NCBI GenBank assembly: GCA_021397835.1
Contig: JAJFZO010000777.1
Coordinates: forward strand, 436,501-500,500
Source: Moringa oleifera
Lineage: Eukaryota; Streptophyta; Magnoliopsida; Brassicales; Moringaceae
Length of the DNA stretch: 64,000 bases
Direction: 5' to 3'
Positions 23,527-35,110 of this stretch are shown one piece after another. Under the pieces are notes generated by a model that had not been told where the DNA came from, ran no database searches, and saw nothing but the letters and a program-made list of their open reading frames with translations. Both the position numbers and the translations under genes were made by a program. The stretch's first letter is position 1. Each line of letters opens with the position of its first letter.

Positions 23527-24342
23527 TGTACATCAATCTAGCCCACTGCAGACTTTTCAAACACGTACTGAAACAAAAGTTCACCCTACAGCAGATAATG
23601 CAAGGAGCTACCTTCAGTCAAAACTTCCAAGCACATAGAAAATAAAATAATACAACGCTATTTCAAATATATACATACACATATACATGCGTGTGTGAGT
23701 GTGAGTGTTTTTGTGTGTGTATGTGAAAGGGCTCCCCCAGCCCCCCATTCCTTTTATCATTTTTACTTGTAGATGAACCCTGATATAAGTCTAATGTGAC
23801 ACATTAGATTGGGTATTCTTGGTAAGAAAAGGAAAGAGTTGTTAGCTTGTAGATTCAGCTAAAGAAGACTTAAATACCTAATTACATGGGTAGTGGATAG
23901 CAAAATTGTAACATAGATCAATTGATGCTTCCATCTCACAATTTAAATAATTAATTAATAAGAAATCAAAAAGGTAGATCCAGTAAAAATCCTCTCAAGA
24001 ACAAGAGTCAGTAGCTTGTATATGAAGCTAGTATCAATGACCAAATCATAATGGGTACTCTCCAACAGAGCAAACTTCGCCTTAGCAGTGAAGCAAATAT
24101 CATAGTCTTGGCTTGAAAAAGGAAAACGTTTCATGAGAAGCAATGGTGAATGGTGAATTTAGTCATATAAACGCAGATTCTCCAACTTAATTTACAGAGA
24201 AGATACAGCCAAATGATTCTCCTTGAGTCTTGCCAAGAAAATTTAAGGACAGAAACATTAAAATTCTAAATTAAGGGGGTTATTACAAAGAGGAAAAAAA
24301 ACAAACAAAAATAGACAAAGGACACTCATATGAGCATATATA

Positions 24343-24378
<36 letters not shown>

Positions 24379-24692
24379 CGTATGTATATGTATATGTATA
24401 TGCATATGCGCATAGAAACATGCAGACAGAGAGATCAATAGAAAGGGCAAGAAAGCAAAAGATTCCAAACCTTGGAAAGCAGTCTGGTTCTGACACCCAG
24501 AGCCTGAAATGGAATCTACACGAAAATTTCAACAGCATTCAGCTATGATCGCACAAAATTCAAATATTAAAGATGAGATCAAATCCAAAAAGATCCGAAG
24601 GAAAAGAAAGCAGATAAACACACAGTACATTTCTGATAAACCCAAATCAAAATCACACAGAACAATATGATCTAAGACGAACAGAAATCACC
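23527..24692 (-). other. SUN-gene 5' leader region with a probable leader intron
   Basis: A good donor (TTCAG|GTGATTTC) lies at 24692/24691 on the minus strand and good acceptors (TTTCAG near 23570, TCTGCAG near 23550) lie just upstream of the start codon at 23526. The simplest model is a leader exon starting near 24870, ending at 24692, and a leader intron of about 1.1 kb. The intron carries a TATG/TA microsatellite. No coding sequence is evident. Confidence 0.5.
24338..24411. repeat. Compound (TA)n(TATG)n microsatellite
   Basis: About seven TA units are followed by repeated TATG and TATATG units ending near GCATATGCGCAT. It lies in the predicted leader intron of the SUN gene. The open frames over it on both strands are products of the repeat. 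Confidence 0.95.
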
Positions 24693-24895
24693 TGAACCTT
24701 TGAAGAACGAGTCTAATCACTAATCGAATTCTTTTCTAAACTAAGCAAATCGTCGAGATGAGAGAGAATAGTAGGACGATGGCGGCAAGGGGTGTGAACC
24801 AAAGGAAAGAGAGCACCGAAACTGCGTAGTCTGAGGTGATCATCGGCGCTATCTCGTGGCTCTACTGGTCTCCCCAGGGCTCTTACAATCATACT

Positions 24896-24902
24896 TATAT
24901 AT
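24896..24902 (-). promoter_or_regulatory. Candidate TATA box of the mid-SUN gene
   Basis: The minus strand reads GATATATAAGTATG here, about 200 bases upstream of the predicted leader-exon donor. That places transcription start near 24870. Support is the motif and its spacing only. Confidence 0.4.
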
Positions 24903-25433
24903 CTGTCCCTTTCCCCTGGTAAAAATGGTAACGGCCCTCTCCGTGTCCCCGTAGGATTGGTATTCCTCTCTTTGTTTTGAATGTCTTTCAAAAATCGTAC
25001 CCTCCCTTCCGCATTCCATATTTTCCTTTAATTTCTGTTTGATGAGGACTGGATCTAAGAAATAAAATTCGAGTGGGTTTTGTACCGATCGGCTTGGCTT
25101 CTACAGAGTTCTAATAGAACTACGCTTTCTGTTTTGCAGCCACGTCAGGCCCCTAATTACACGCACTCTGCTTGCCTTTTCTCAAAATTGAAAAAAAACA
25201 TTGACATTATTTTGTCCAATAAATATGAAATTTTATTTATTAATATTGCAAATTATTGATTCCTTTCTTTGTCAAAATAATCAGATATTGGACTCAATTC
25301 ATGGATTTCATTTTCAATTGAAATTTTAAATAATTTGATTTTTCATTGCAATTTTAAATAACTTAATTTTCTATGAAATTTTTAAATTGAAATTTTAAAT
25401 AATTTTACGTTTTAAAAAAATTAGCAGGCAGAG

Positions 25434-25605
25434 TGTTTAGTAAGGTGAAGACAAAATGAAAAGTGTCGTTTAGCGTGTCTGAGTGGTTGTATGATGATCT
25501 GTCACCCCATCATCAGGCGCGCGATTCTATTGGTTGAGACTCGTGTCAACCTTCGCGACGCGCTTACGCGGTTGGCCGGCTAGCCTTTTAACCCCAATTC
25601 TAAGC
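25434..25605. other. GC-rich island at the edge of the AT-rich block
   Basis: This short stretch contains GGCGCGCG, GCGACGCGCTTACGCGG and TTGGCCGGC, standing out sharply from the A/T-dominated DNA on both sides. No ORF, tRNA fold or splice pattern is evident. It lies about 500-700 bases upstream of the SUN-gene promoter on that gene's strand, so a distal regulatory element or the remnant of an insertion are both possible. Confidence 0.35.
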
Positions 25606-28380
25606 TTGCACATTAATAACATTTTTGTTAGATGAAATAAGATAAGTTTATTTTATATTTTATTAAAAAATAAATTATATTTTATATCATTCACATTATA
25701 AAATTTTTAAATATATATTTTAATTAGTATAAATATATTTTTTAAAATTAACTTGAAAATTAAAAACTATATATATTGATCAATTAATTATAAATATAAT
25801 CTAAACTTGTCATTATACTATATTATTTTATTTTAAAAAAATTAAATAAAATATTATTTTGAACTTATCAAACTTATTTTAAAGATATTAATATTTTTGA
25901 TTAAATATTTATAATTATTTTTTTTGTAATTGTTCATATTTACAAAATTTATTTTATAATCAAATATTTTTAAGTAAAAAATAAAAAATACTATATATAT
26001 ATATATCAATTAATCATTATGTAATTTAAATTAATAATACTTATTAGATTATATTATTATTTTTAATATCAAAATATTTCAAAATAAATTAAAATTAATT
26101 TTAATCTTATCATGTCTTACATCAAACATATTATATTATTAGTATAATTTCCATCTAATCAAATTCCACCTTATCCTATCCTATTATAATAGTTCAATAA
26201 CAAATGTAGCTTAAAATAATCTTTTTTTTTTTTTTTGTGATACAAGTACGAGTTTGATTTTAAACTTTTAATGTTATTTCTAAAAATTGTATAATCAATT
26301 ATTATTGAAAATTTTAAACATAAATAAAAAATATGAAAAATAATAAAGAATAATCAAATAAAAATTTAATAGGAAATTACAAAGATTTTGGCAAAATATA
26401 AAAAGCAGCGGTCCTATTTTTAATTTAATAATTTAATTTTATCATATTTTAAACCATCTAAAAAATCATGATGATATAAACATAAGATCATCTTAAGAAA
26501 GTAATATTACAACAAATTATGAATGTTATTATCTTCAATTATTTTTTTATTTATCACCTTATTTTAATTTTAAATATTTTTTCTTTCTTCCTTCCCAAAT
26601 ACATTGATTTTATGTTTTATCTTGTTTATTTGCAATTAAAAAAATCTTTAATTTTTTTTACTTATTGTTAAATTTCAAAAAGATATTAAAAATTTTAATT
26701 ATTTTAAAAAAATTTAAAATAAAATAAGTTGATGTTGTGATAATTCTAATTTTATCATGATCAGTTTAAAAAATTTATAATCAATATTATAGATTTTCAT
26801 TGTATAGTAAACACTTTAAACATAACTTAAAATAACAATAAACATAGCATTGATATTATATTACAATATTTAATCACTTTGAAATTTAAAAATATTTTTA
26901 ATTTAATATCACTAAGGATCTTATCACCCATATTTAACGATGTGAAAATAAAAAACAAGTGAATATGTATAATAATAAATGAATAAAAGCTTTTAAGGTA
27001 AAATAAATAAATAAGATTTATAATAATAAAAAATACAATTTTTAAAAATTATATCAGCTGTTATAAATTAGATGTATATATATATATATGTATGTATGTA
27101 TTATTAAAAAATCAATCATGATTCTTGCAAGGTCTTGAACAATGTGTGATAAGTACTAAGCAATAGTTTTATCAGTTGTGAAGTATTAATTAAAATTTAA
27201 CAAAACTTATAATATATTTTTATAATAATTTTAAAATATATATTTAAATTTAAATCATTAAATATTGGTTGATTGAATTGTACTCATAACCATTTGATTT
27301 CATTTGGATTTCAATTCAAACAATTATAAAAAAGAATTAATGATATTTTTTCTAAAAACTTTAAAAATAATTTAAATAAATTATACCCTTAAATTTATAA
27401 TTCAAGTTTAGATGAATTATTAATTTATAAATTATTTTTTATAAACTTTTTAAAATTTTAAAATAAAATTTTATTTTTTTCTGAAAGCAAAGAGGATTTT
27501 CAACACTTTTTTTAAAAAAATAGAAATAGGGAATTGCATGGAATATTATTTCCACGGAAGGTTAAAATGAAAAATAAAATATAATTAAAAATACAGGAAA
27601 ATATTTTTTAAAAATTTTGAAAAATATTTTTCTCTTTATTTTTACTCTAAACTTCAAATTAATAATTAAAAAAATCATGACTGATGAAAAATAGTTAAAT
27701 TAAATTTTGTACAAAAATTTAAAAATTAAAAATATTTAAATTTTGGTTTTCATACAAATCTTTAAATTGAATTTTAAAAAAATCATTTTAAAATTTAAAT
27801 TTTATTTTCTCTCTCAAATAAAAATTTTATCTTTAAAATATATCCAAACAAACTCTGATATATTGATTTTGTAAGTTTTAATATATTAATTTTATTTAAA
27901 TTAAATATTGACTCAAAATAATTATAAAAAATTATTGATCTTTTATTGTTAAAATGACTAAAAACTACTCAAAAGATTTTACACTTCATTAAAATTTTAT
28001 CTTTCAAATTTGAAAATTTTTCAATTAATTAATGATTTTTTTTATAAATTTTAAAAAATTTTAATAATAGATTTTTAAAATATACTTTTAATATTTAAAA
28101 ATTTTTAAATTTTTGTATGATAATAGTTTAAATATTTTTTTATATGTGAAAAATACAAGTAAAAAATTATTGTAAAATATTTTTAATTTAAATATTTTAA
28201 TGCTTAAAATTTTTAATAAAATTTAATTTAAATAAAATTAAAATATTTAAATATATTTAAATATATTTTAAAAATAAAAATTTAATTAAATAAAAATAAT
28301 AAAATTTAAAATTTAAAATAATATTTATCTAAAAATTATTAATAATATATTTAAATAACAGTTACCAAAAGTAATTTGGG
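25606..28380. repeat. Extremely AT-rich gene-free block with diverged repeat copies
   Basis: Nearly 2.8 kb is dominated by A and T runs, with no supportable gene. Parts are clearly repetitive. About 27843-28230 is a diverged direct copy of about 52970-53300: both pass through CAAACAAA..TGATATAT, then ATTCAAAATAATTATAAA or its close variant, and later CATGATAAT/TATGATAAT followed by TATTTTTTTATA. About 26071-26140 matches 52811-52870 in inverted orientation through GATAAGATTAA...TTTTAATTTATTTT. TATATG repeats occur at about 27072-27100. The block may be old non-autonomous transposon sequence and could act as a matrix-attachment region; both are inference. Confidence 0.6.
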
Positions 28381-28477
28381 TAAGTGCTACAATGTAGCGG
28401 GGTCTAAGTTAACAAGTTCAAAGGACGCGGCCAAACCGGGTCCCCATCGAAGTCGGTAATTTCACCCCTCGACCCGA

Positions 28478-28483
28478 TATAAA
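28478..28483 (+). promoter_or_regulatory. Candidate TATA box of the RRM gene
   Basis: TATAAA occurs in the context CCCGATATAAACAG, 177 bases upstream of the start codon at 28660. It lies within a sharply more GC-rich promoter segment that begins where the AT-rich block ends near 28390. Confidence 0.4.
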
Positions 28484-28659
28484 CAGTGCCCCCATCCCCA
28501 GGGAGATTATTGGTCGATTCTCCTCTGGACGGAGATTGCAATTATCAGGGTTTCTCCTCTGCCCTACCTCTCTGCCTTCCTTTAAGTCTCTCGAAAGAAG
28601 ACCATCTTTGGTACTTCTCGGCTGGATCATTGAGATAAAGTGCGTGAAGAAGAAGAAGA

Positions 28660-30397
28660 ATGTCAGATAAAGCTAATTGCACTGTCTACATAGGTAACTT
28701 CCGATTTTGTTTTACCTTTTGTTTCTTCTTTTAATTTCTTTCTTCCTATATTCGCCGAATTTATGTGTACCTCATGCAATGTAACGGAATAAGTTGGATC
28801 TGATGGCTGCTTCGCGGGAACTCTTTTTTAGGGGAAAATCAAGTGTTTCCTGTGGACGAAGCTGAAATTTATTTTATTGGGCTACGGAGGAATTGGGTTG
28901 ATATATTTCATTGCTTATCTTTTGTCTGCGTGTCTGGAGATATTGATGCTTGTGGGGAATTCTTGCATGAATTAGTTGTCCTTGTTTATTATTTCAATGA
29001 AAAGAATGTCTCGTTTGCATCTGATTCTTCTCTCTACATGCTGTTTGTTTAATTAAAAATTAAATGCCTCCAGTAATATGTATTTGTTTTTGTTCATTAC
29101 CTTGGTTTGTAGCTTTTCGGTTGCTTTTGAACATGTTGAAGCACATGCTGTGCTAGTGGTCTTCCCCCATGGATGATTTTGCTGTCTAGTTGGATGCATG
29201 ACCACAATATATATGACCTTCTCTCTTATTTCCTGTCTTATTTTTGAGTTACATGTTTTATTGAAAAGGAAACACTTTGTTTCTCTAGTATGTGTATAGA
29301 TAACATATGGCATAGGTTTCAGTTACAATTTAAATTCGCACACAGGTAACCTTGATGAGAGGGTGAGCCACAGGGTTCTATATGACATTCTAATTCAAGC
29401 TGGGCGGGTGGTAGACTTGTACATTCCTCGGGACAGGGAAAGTGATAGACCCAAAGGTTATGCATTTGCAGAGTATGAATCTGAGGAGACTGCAGATTAT
29501 GCTGTCCGGCTTTTCTCTGGTCTTGTGACTATTTACAACCGGACATTGAAATTTGCGGTGTGTCCTTGCTATCCATGTCTTGTCTCTGAATTTTCTTAAA
29601 TGGAAGTAATAGAGTACTTAGTTAGATTTTTTGCATGCTCCTGTGCTTTTAAGTTTTGCTATGCTTTCATGGTTTTGTGTTCAACTTCACAATAAGACGA
29701 AGTGTTTGATGGTTAGCCTCCATTTTGGTCATTATCATCATGGAATGGATAATTGCCTTTGTCATTTCACAAGTACTGTGATGGACTGGCACAGTGGGTT
29801 ATGTTGGGCTACCTTTCAGATTGGCATTTGTGACCGTGAAACTGACAGGCAAATGATTGTTATTGAGCAAAAGTTTCATTACCTTGGCCTGGTATTATCT
29901 GACTTGAGACTTAAATTACACTGATTTTGATGATCAGATTTCTGGGCGGGACAAGCCTTCACAGAATGTTTCTACAACAGCTACACCTGCATCAAATGGA
30001 TATCACCAACCTAGGCCTTACCCTGTCCGGAATGGGAATGCAGATGTCTCACAGCACCCAGTGAGTCTGTCATCATCTTGTCGGGTTTCATCTTATGCTT
30101 CAAATTCCTCCACAGGTGTGGTCTTTTTCTATCTTCTTTATCCTCTAATGTCCTTGGCCATCTTTAAACAATAGCAAGATGTTGGCTCTTTTAGCATCAC
30201 TGCTGAAGGAACTTCTTTTTGATTCAGTGCCAGCTCCCCCTGGTGTAACACACCCCTCTAAGGGGTATGGATCACATTTCAATGGGAACAACTATGAAAA
30301 CAGTCGAAGGGTTTTTGGGTCGACAATGGATAGCATTAGCCGCTCTAGGTCACGCCGCTTTGACACACGTAACCCAATATTATATCATCCTTACTGA
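28660..30397 (+). CDS. Single-RRM RNA-binding protein, RBM7/SF3B4-like, 197 aa
   Basis: This small RNA-binding protein has four exons: 28660-28693, 29346-29557, 29938-30115 and 30228-30397. They sum to 594 nt in frame. One RRM occupies about residues 8-82, with RNP2-like VYIGNLDE, RNP1-like KGYAFAEYES and the C-terminal RTLKFAISGRDKP. The order of residues is close to RBM7 and to the first RRM of SF3B4. In Arabidopsis an RBM7 homologue belongs to the nuclear exosome-targeting complex with HEN2, so a nuclear RNA-surveillance role is plausible by homology only. The tail is disordered and rich in Ser, Asn, Pro and Arg (SRSRSRRFD near the end). An alternative donor at 30060 (CCA|GTGAGT) inside exon 3 would change the frame of the tail; the model used keeps the conserved end. 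Confidence 0.75.
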
Positions 30398-33300
30398 TAT
30401 TCTTTATGTCATTTATAAAGAATATAAGGAATCGCACCTGTTGTACTGAAATTTGTGAGCCATTGTATGTAATCATTCAGGGAAGATAGGTGATAAGTGG
30501 AAGGTTAGCAAGGGAGTTACCCTAGCTTTCAGGGTTAGTTTCAGTTTTTGTTTTGTTATTTCAATAGGGGTACCTAGCTTTGTTTGTCCAGTTGTAAGAT
30601 AAACCTGACAAGCATTAAGTCCTGTTCCGTTTTGAATCTTGAGGCGCTAGATCAAAGCTAGCCTCTCTGCGAATAGGCTAAAGACTAAAAGTTTAATTGC
30701 ATGCTTTTAATGATTTTCTTCCTTCATAGGAAAAACTCCATCTTTCTCCATAAATTAGTAAATACTGGAAAAAGTGGAAGGTGTGGTTCTGATATATGCA
30801 TGTTTTCCTTTCGGGAAGAAAATTTGGAAAGCTGTTGACATGGTAGTGGCTCCGTTTTCATAACTGAATTAGGGTCATAATTGTATTTTACTTTTTTCAA
30901 CACATCACCCAAATTGGTGTTTGACTTAGTTCTCATGTTGCTGCAAAGTATTAATATGGGATGGCTAAATGTTTTTGTTGTTGGAATTAAGTTATCATCA
31001 AACTTTACCTCTTGAGGTAATTTGAGTCCATTATCTAGAGCTTCTTTAGTACATGAAGTAAAATCAGACATTGAGACCCTGTTGGCTCCTACAACCCCCT
31101 GTTGGGTGATTACTATCAGCTCAAATTGTTGTCACTAAGGAAACCTCTAGATACTATTATCTGATGGGGCATGGGAAAATAAATGAATGATTGTGGTTAA
31201 CTGATGTTGTTAGACATGGAACATTGACTTTTTGTCTTTATGTAGATGTAAAAAGGTTCATCTGGTTCCTGTCATTTTGTTTGGAGATTGGTGTAGACTT
31301 TCTATGTGAAACAGATTTATGTTTTAACATAGTGAGGGGCCTTCCCCAATCCCTGATAAGTCCCAAGTATCCTGTTATGATTTTCAGTAAATTGAATAAT
31401 TGCAATTGTTGCTAATGTGAAGTTTAGGATTATGCTGTTTCATCATTTATAGCAGCTTTTACATTGTTAAGTTCCAATTGAGGCTTAGTTACATGCTTCA
31501 CTGGTGTTGAGGTAAAAGGTGGTTGCCTTCTGTCTTGCTATATATACACAAATACACTTGAATTGCAGTTAATTGTCTGTGTTTTGTCATATTGTGTTGG
31601 AGATGCGTGTGGTGGTCAGTGATTAGAGATTTACTGGGTACTTGAAGGAGTTTCTGTTGCATACTTTGACATAATCAAATATGCTATTATCTATGAGAGA
31701 AAGGTCTTGGTTTGGTATTTGGATGCTCATTTATTGAAGCTAATCATGGAGTTTGATGGCAGAGGCTTACTTGCCAATATGCATCTGAGAATATTAGATT
31801 GGCCAATTATGTTATGCATTTTGAAGTCTTGAATTGCTTTTATTATGATGGAGTGCATATAATAGTTAGTGGTACAAAATGCCTCTAGTTTGCAATGCCA
31901 GATTGGTTGCATGTCATGCAGCAGAAGGGTATTTTGGAAGTTAGCTTAAATGAGTTATTGATGGCTATATAACTAATGATTTATGTTTGGTAGAGGAGGC
32001 AACATGAGGTGCTGAGACAGTCAGAACATCTGAAAGTTGAAGTCAGGTCCTGAAAGATGGTGCATCAGTCAGGGGCCAAGTCAAGTGAATTAATAGGTCA
32101 TTATCATTCCTTACCAATTAATACTACAAGCTACAAAAGAAAGAAAATTATTTATTTATTTTCTTAAAAAGGTGCTGAGTTGGCGAATGATTTGGGAAAT
32201 TATAAATCAATGTAAAGTGTGTATATTAGGGAAAAAGATGGACAGCAGTGAGACTAATTGTTTCCAGACTATCTTATCCAATCTTCATGTAAATTAGAAG
32301 ATTATTAAAACAAATGTTTAGATTGTAAGCAAAATATACAGAAGGTTCATTTTGAAAACAATAATTTAGAGAAGAATAAAAAATAAAAGACAAAATCTTC
32401 AAAGCGCTTCCTCAAACCATACAAAAAAAAAAAAATCATCCAAACAGAGACCGATGTGAAGAAACTGCAACTGTTGAGTTTGTCATCAAGTGCAAGAGAT
32501 ACTTTTGAAATTCTTAAATTGTTTGATTAAAATCTCAAAACTGAATAACACCATTTGGAAGAGCTAAAAATCTTACCTAAATTGACTCACATTAAAATAT
32601 AAAATGTATGAGTACTATATTTAGTTTAAAATTGATTTTAATATTTACATTAAAATGATAATAAAATAAAATAAAATAAAAATACATATGCCCTTTCTCC
32701 CCATCTATCCTAATTTTGCCAAAAAAACAAAAGAAAAGGATAAAACAACTAAACTTGTAATCCATATGCTGCCATGAAGATGTCAACCAAGGTCCATGTG
32801 AATGCACAGTCGGTCTGCAACCAGGACTGGCCAAGGTTGTAATGCTCAAGCATGATCACCTTATACTCTTCCAATTGGCATCCATAAATCCATCTCTATA
32901 TCTTCTATCAACTGTAAAACATTAATTATAACCTGTGAAACTACCAGCCATGAGTAAAATACGATATCAATCACAACAGCACTATATAACCAAACCAGTT
33001 CCTGACATTCTTACCATTTGCTATTACCAACAACATTAACACAACCATGGTAACATGTACAGGATCAATTATGTAAGCCAATCTAGTGTCCGATTCCCCT
33101 ACTTTGCCATAGATCCAGCACCCAAACACAGACCACATCGACTGCGAACCAACTCAAGGGATTCTTGTTCATGTAACAGAATTTCAAATGGGTGAAACCC
33201 ACGGATGAAGAGATGAAGCCAATTCCTTGGCTACTATGATGCATTTATCACATTCAGATTCTAATTCTTTGAACTGCAGCATTTTGAACAGTTTTCTTTG

Positions 33301-33691
33301 CACAAATTTGATCCAAGGCCTATTACAATAAATCAATTGTCCAGACAGTTTTTCTATGCGCATTACCCTCAAATTGAAGAAAGTTTCATAATGCAAGACC
33401 CTAAGTCAAGTCATAGTTACTCAACCGTATAGCCAGATGCTTATAGCACTTGCTTGAGCACACTTCAAATTTCACTCACATTTAGCAGTCGGAGACTAAA
33501 TTGGTATAGGCTAATTCAAAGTATCAAATGAAAACAAAATCCAGATCTTATTTTCAGAAATAACATCAAATTATCCATATTATTACATAGAGATGCATAA
33601 AGCATAATTAATACATGTAGCTCCACATACCTGTTCTTGTAGTCGGCATATCCACAAAGAGATGGTTCTACATGGTCTGGCTGCAATAAAG
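30398..33691. other. Intergenic: RRM-gene 3' flank, then MOS2 3' flank
   Basis: The first part should hold the RRM-gene 3' UTR. The rest to about 32.9 kb is unremarkable single-copy-looking sequence with no domain-bearing ORF. Close to 33.6 kb, on the minus strand, a CAAGAACAG|GTATGTGG donor follows the MOS2 stop, so MOS2 may have a 3' UTR intron. The longest minus-strand frame (30724-31071) has no recognisable features. Confidence 0.5.
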
Positions 33692-35110
33692 TTAGTACCC
33701 AACATAGCTTGGATCTCCAATATATTCAGCAATCTGTTCCAGTTGCACTTTAAACAACTCATGGCTATCTGCATCCCTAACCACCCCAGTTTCTCTATCT
33801 AAATCTCTCTCCACCAGACTACCATAAACACCTTTATGTCTCCCATACAAAATGAGGACAGGACCCCCACGCCTTGGCAGTGCAGTCTCAAGAAGCTCCT
33901 GATCAACTCCTTGGATCAACTCCCTACTCTCATCCATTGATATATCACACTTAGTAGGTGTCACCACATCCACAACCTCTCCCTTCTTCAAATACAATCT
34001 TCCCCCTTTCAAATCCTTACTTATGATCCTCACACGAATATGATTTCTGAGCCAGGGAACATGTTCTCTGGCAGCTTTCATGTGCTCTCTATCACTCCTT
34101 TCATGCTCTTGGTGGTTTTTAACTTCACCACCACCTCTCTTCTCACTTTCTCTGCTCCTTTTACTAACTTGCCTTGCCTTTTCTTTAGCATTCAATTCCA
34201 TCTCCTCTCTAATCTTCAACTCTTTCAACTTCTTCAAGCATTTTTCTTCTTCTTTAGAACCCAAATCCGCAACATCAGCAGCAGACACCCTGACTTCCTC
34301 TTCTTCCTTGGACAGCTTCAAAACCAGCCAATCAGCACCAATTTTCTCCAAAATCCTACCTTTGGAGCCCATATATCTACCCACAATCACTCTCACATGT
34401 TTACCGATTAAGAACCCATTTCCATTATCAACTGCTTTTTCTTTATCCGTTTTGCCCTTCTCTTCCTCTTTTTTCCTCGAATCGTGCGAGGGAACTTTCT
34501 CCATATGGAAACCTAACCCTTCCTTGGCGGTCCTCTTCTCGTATTGCTTCACTTTGACATCCTCTTTCGCGTTCTTTCCTATTCCCCTCCCTTCGTACCA
34601 GCCATACCCAGCAAGCAAAGCCGCACCGAATCCCTCCACGGGAACCTCCTCAAACTCCTCGAAGCCCCGATCCTCCGGCAATCTCTTCAGGTCATCCTTC
34701 AAGCTCTGCAACATCAGCTTATCCACCGGATCTGACTGCGGACGTTCGTTGCGGCCATCTCCGTTCGAGATCGCAGCGCCGTTCGTGGCCTGCCGGAGAT
34801 TGAGGCCATATGACATCTTTTGGTCATCTGCATCGGCAGCGGTGGATTCGACCTCGAACTGGAGAGAGTGAGAGCCATCGGATTGGAGAGGTAGGTCAAG
34901 ATTCTTCATCTTCTTGTAGGGCCGCCATTCGTTTTGTTGGGGGGGGATTACGTGTCTGGGTTTGGAGGGGGTTAGGGTTTTGGTGGCGTCGAATTCAGTG
35001 ACATAATCTTTGCATTGGTCGTCATCGGAAGTGCGGGTTGTGGATGCAGTAGCAGCCACCAATTTGGGTTTAGAAGATGATTTGGCCGGAAGAGAAAAGG
35101 AGAGTTTCAT
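33692..35110 (-). CDS. MOS2: MOS2/GPKOW-like G-patch and KOW domain protein, 472 aa, intronless
   Basis: MOS2 is a nuclear RNA-binding protein, homologous to animal GPKOW. In Arabidopsis it is needed for microRNA processing and for immunity driven by the TIR-NB-LRR protein SNC1. The coding region is one uninterrupted frame. The start at 35110 (MKLSFSLPAKS) was preferred over an in-frame ATG 14 codons upstream because it matches the family N-terminus. A conserved SKPRHVIPPQQNEWRPYKKM patch lies at about residues 49-68. The G-patch-like segment runs from about 157 to 200 (VEGFGAALLAGYGWYEGRGI). The first KOW lies near 235-262 (GKHVRVIVGRYMGSKGRILE) and the second near the C-terminus (PVLILYGRHKGVYGSLVERD), separated by a charged Lys/Glu-rich region. 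Length is close to the Arabidopsis protein. The large plus-strand open frame over it is an antisense shadow. Confidence 0.93.
   Translation of the reverse strand: MKLSFSLPAKSSSKPKLVAATASTTRTSDDDQCKDYVTEFDATKTLTPSKPRHVIPPQQNEWRPYKKMKNLDLPLQSDGSHSLQFEVESTAADADDQKMSYGLNLRQATNGAAISNGDGRNERPQSDPVDKLMLQSLKDDLKRLPEDRGFEEFEEVPVEGFGAALLAGYGWYEGRGIGKNAKEDVKVKQYEKRTAKEGLGFHMEKVPSHDSRKKEEEKGKTDKEKAVDNGNGFLIGKHVRVIVGRYMGSKGRILEKIGADWLVLKLSKEEEEVRVSAADVADLGSKEEEKCLKKLKELKIREEMELNAKEKARQVSKRSRESEKRGGGEVKNHQEHERSDREHMKAAREHVPWLRNHIRVRIISKDLKGGRLYLKKGEVVDVVTPTKCDISMDESRELIQGVDQELLETALPRRGGPVLILYGRHKGVYGSLVERDLDRETGVVRDADSHELFKVQLEQIAEYIGDPSYVGY

Noticed and set aside
24283..24548. Tyr/His/Ile-rich and Met/Tyr/Val-rich ORFs on both strands
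   Set aside because: They are translations of the TA/TATG microsatellite.
25434..25605. Possible tRNA gene (TCTGAGTGGTTG resembles a D-arm)
   Set aside because: No matching acceptor stem, anticodon loop or TTCGANNC arm is found at the right spacing.
29631..29924. 97-codon plus-strand ORF in the RRM gene
   Set aside because: It lies wholly in the intron between exons 2 and 3 and has no homology that I can see.
30724..31071. 115-codon minus-strand ORF downstream of the RRM gene
   Set aside because: No recognised domain, no good splice or promoter context, and it overlaps the probable 3' flank of the plus-strand gene.
34080..34871. 263-codon plus-strand ORF
   Set aside because: It lies antisense within the MOS2 coding region, is low-complexity Ser/Leu/Phe, and is explained by MOS2 codon usage.
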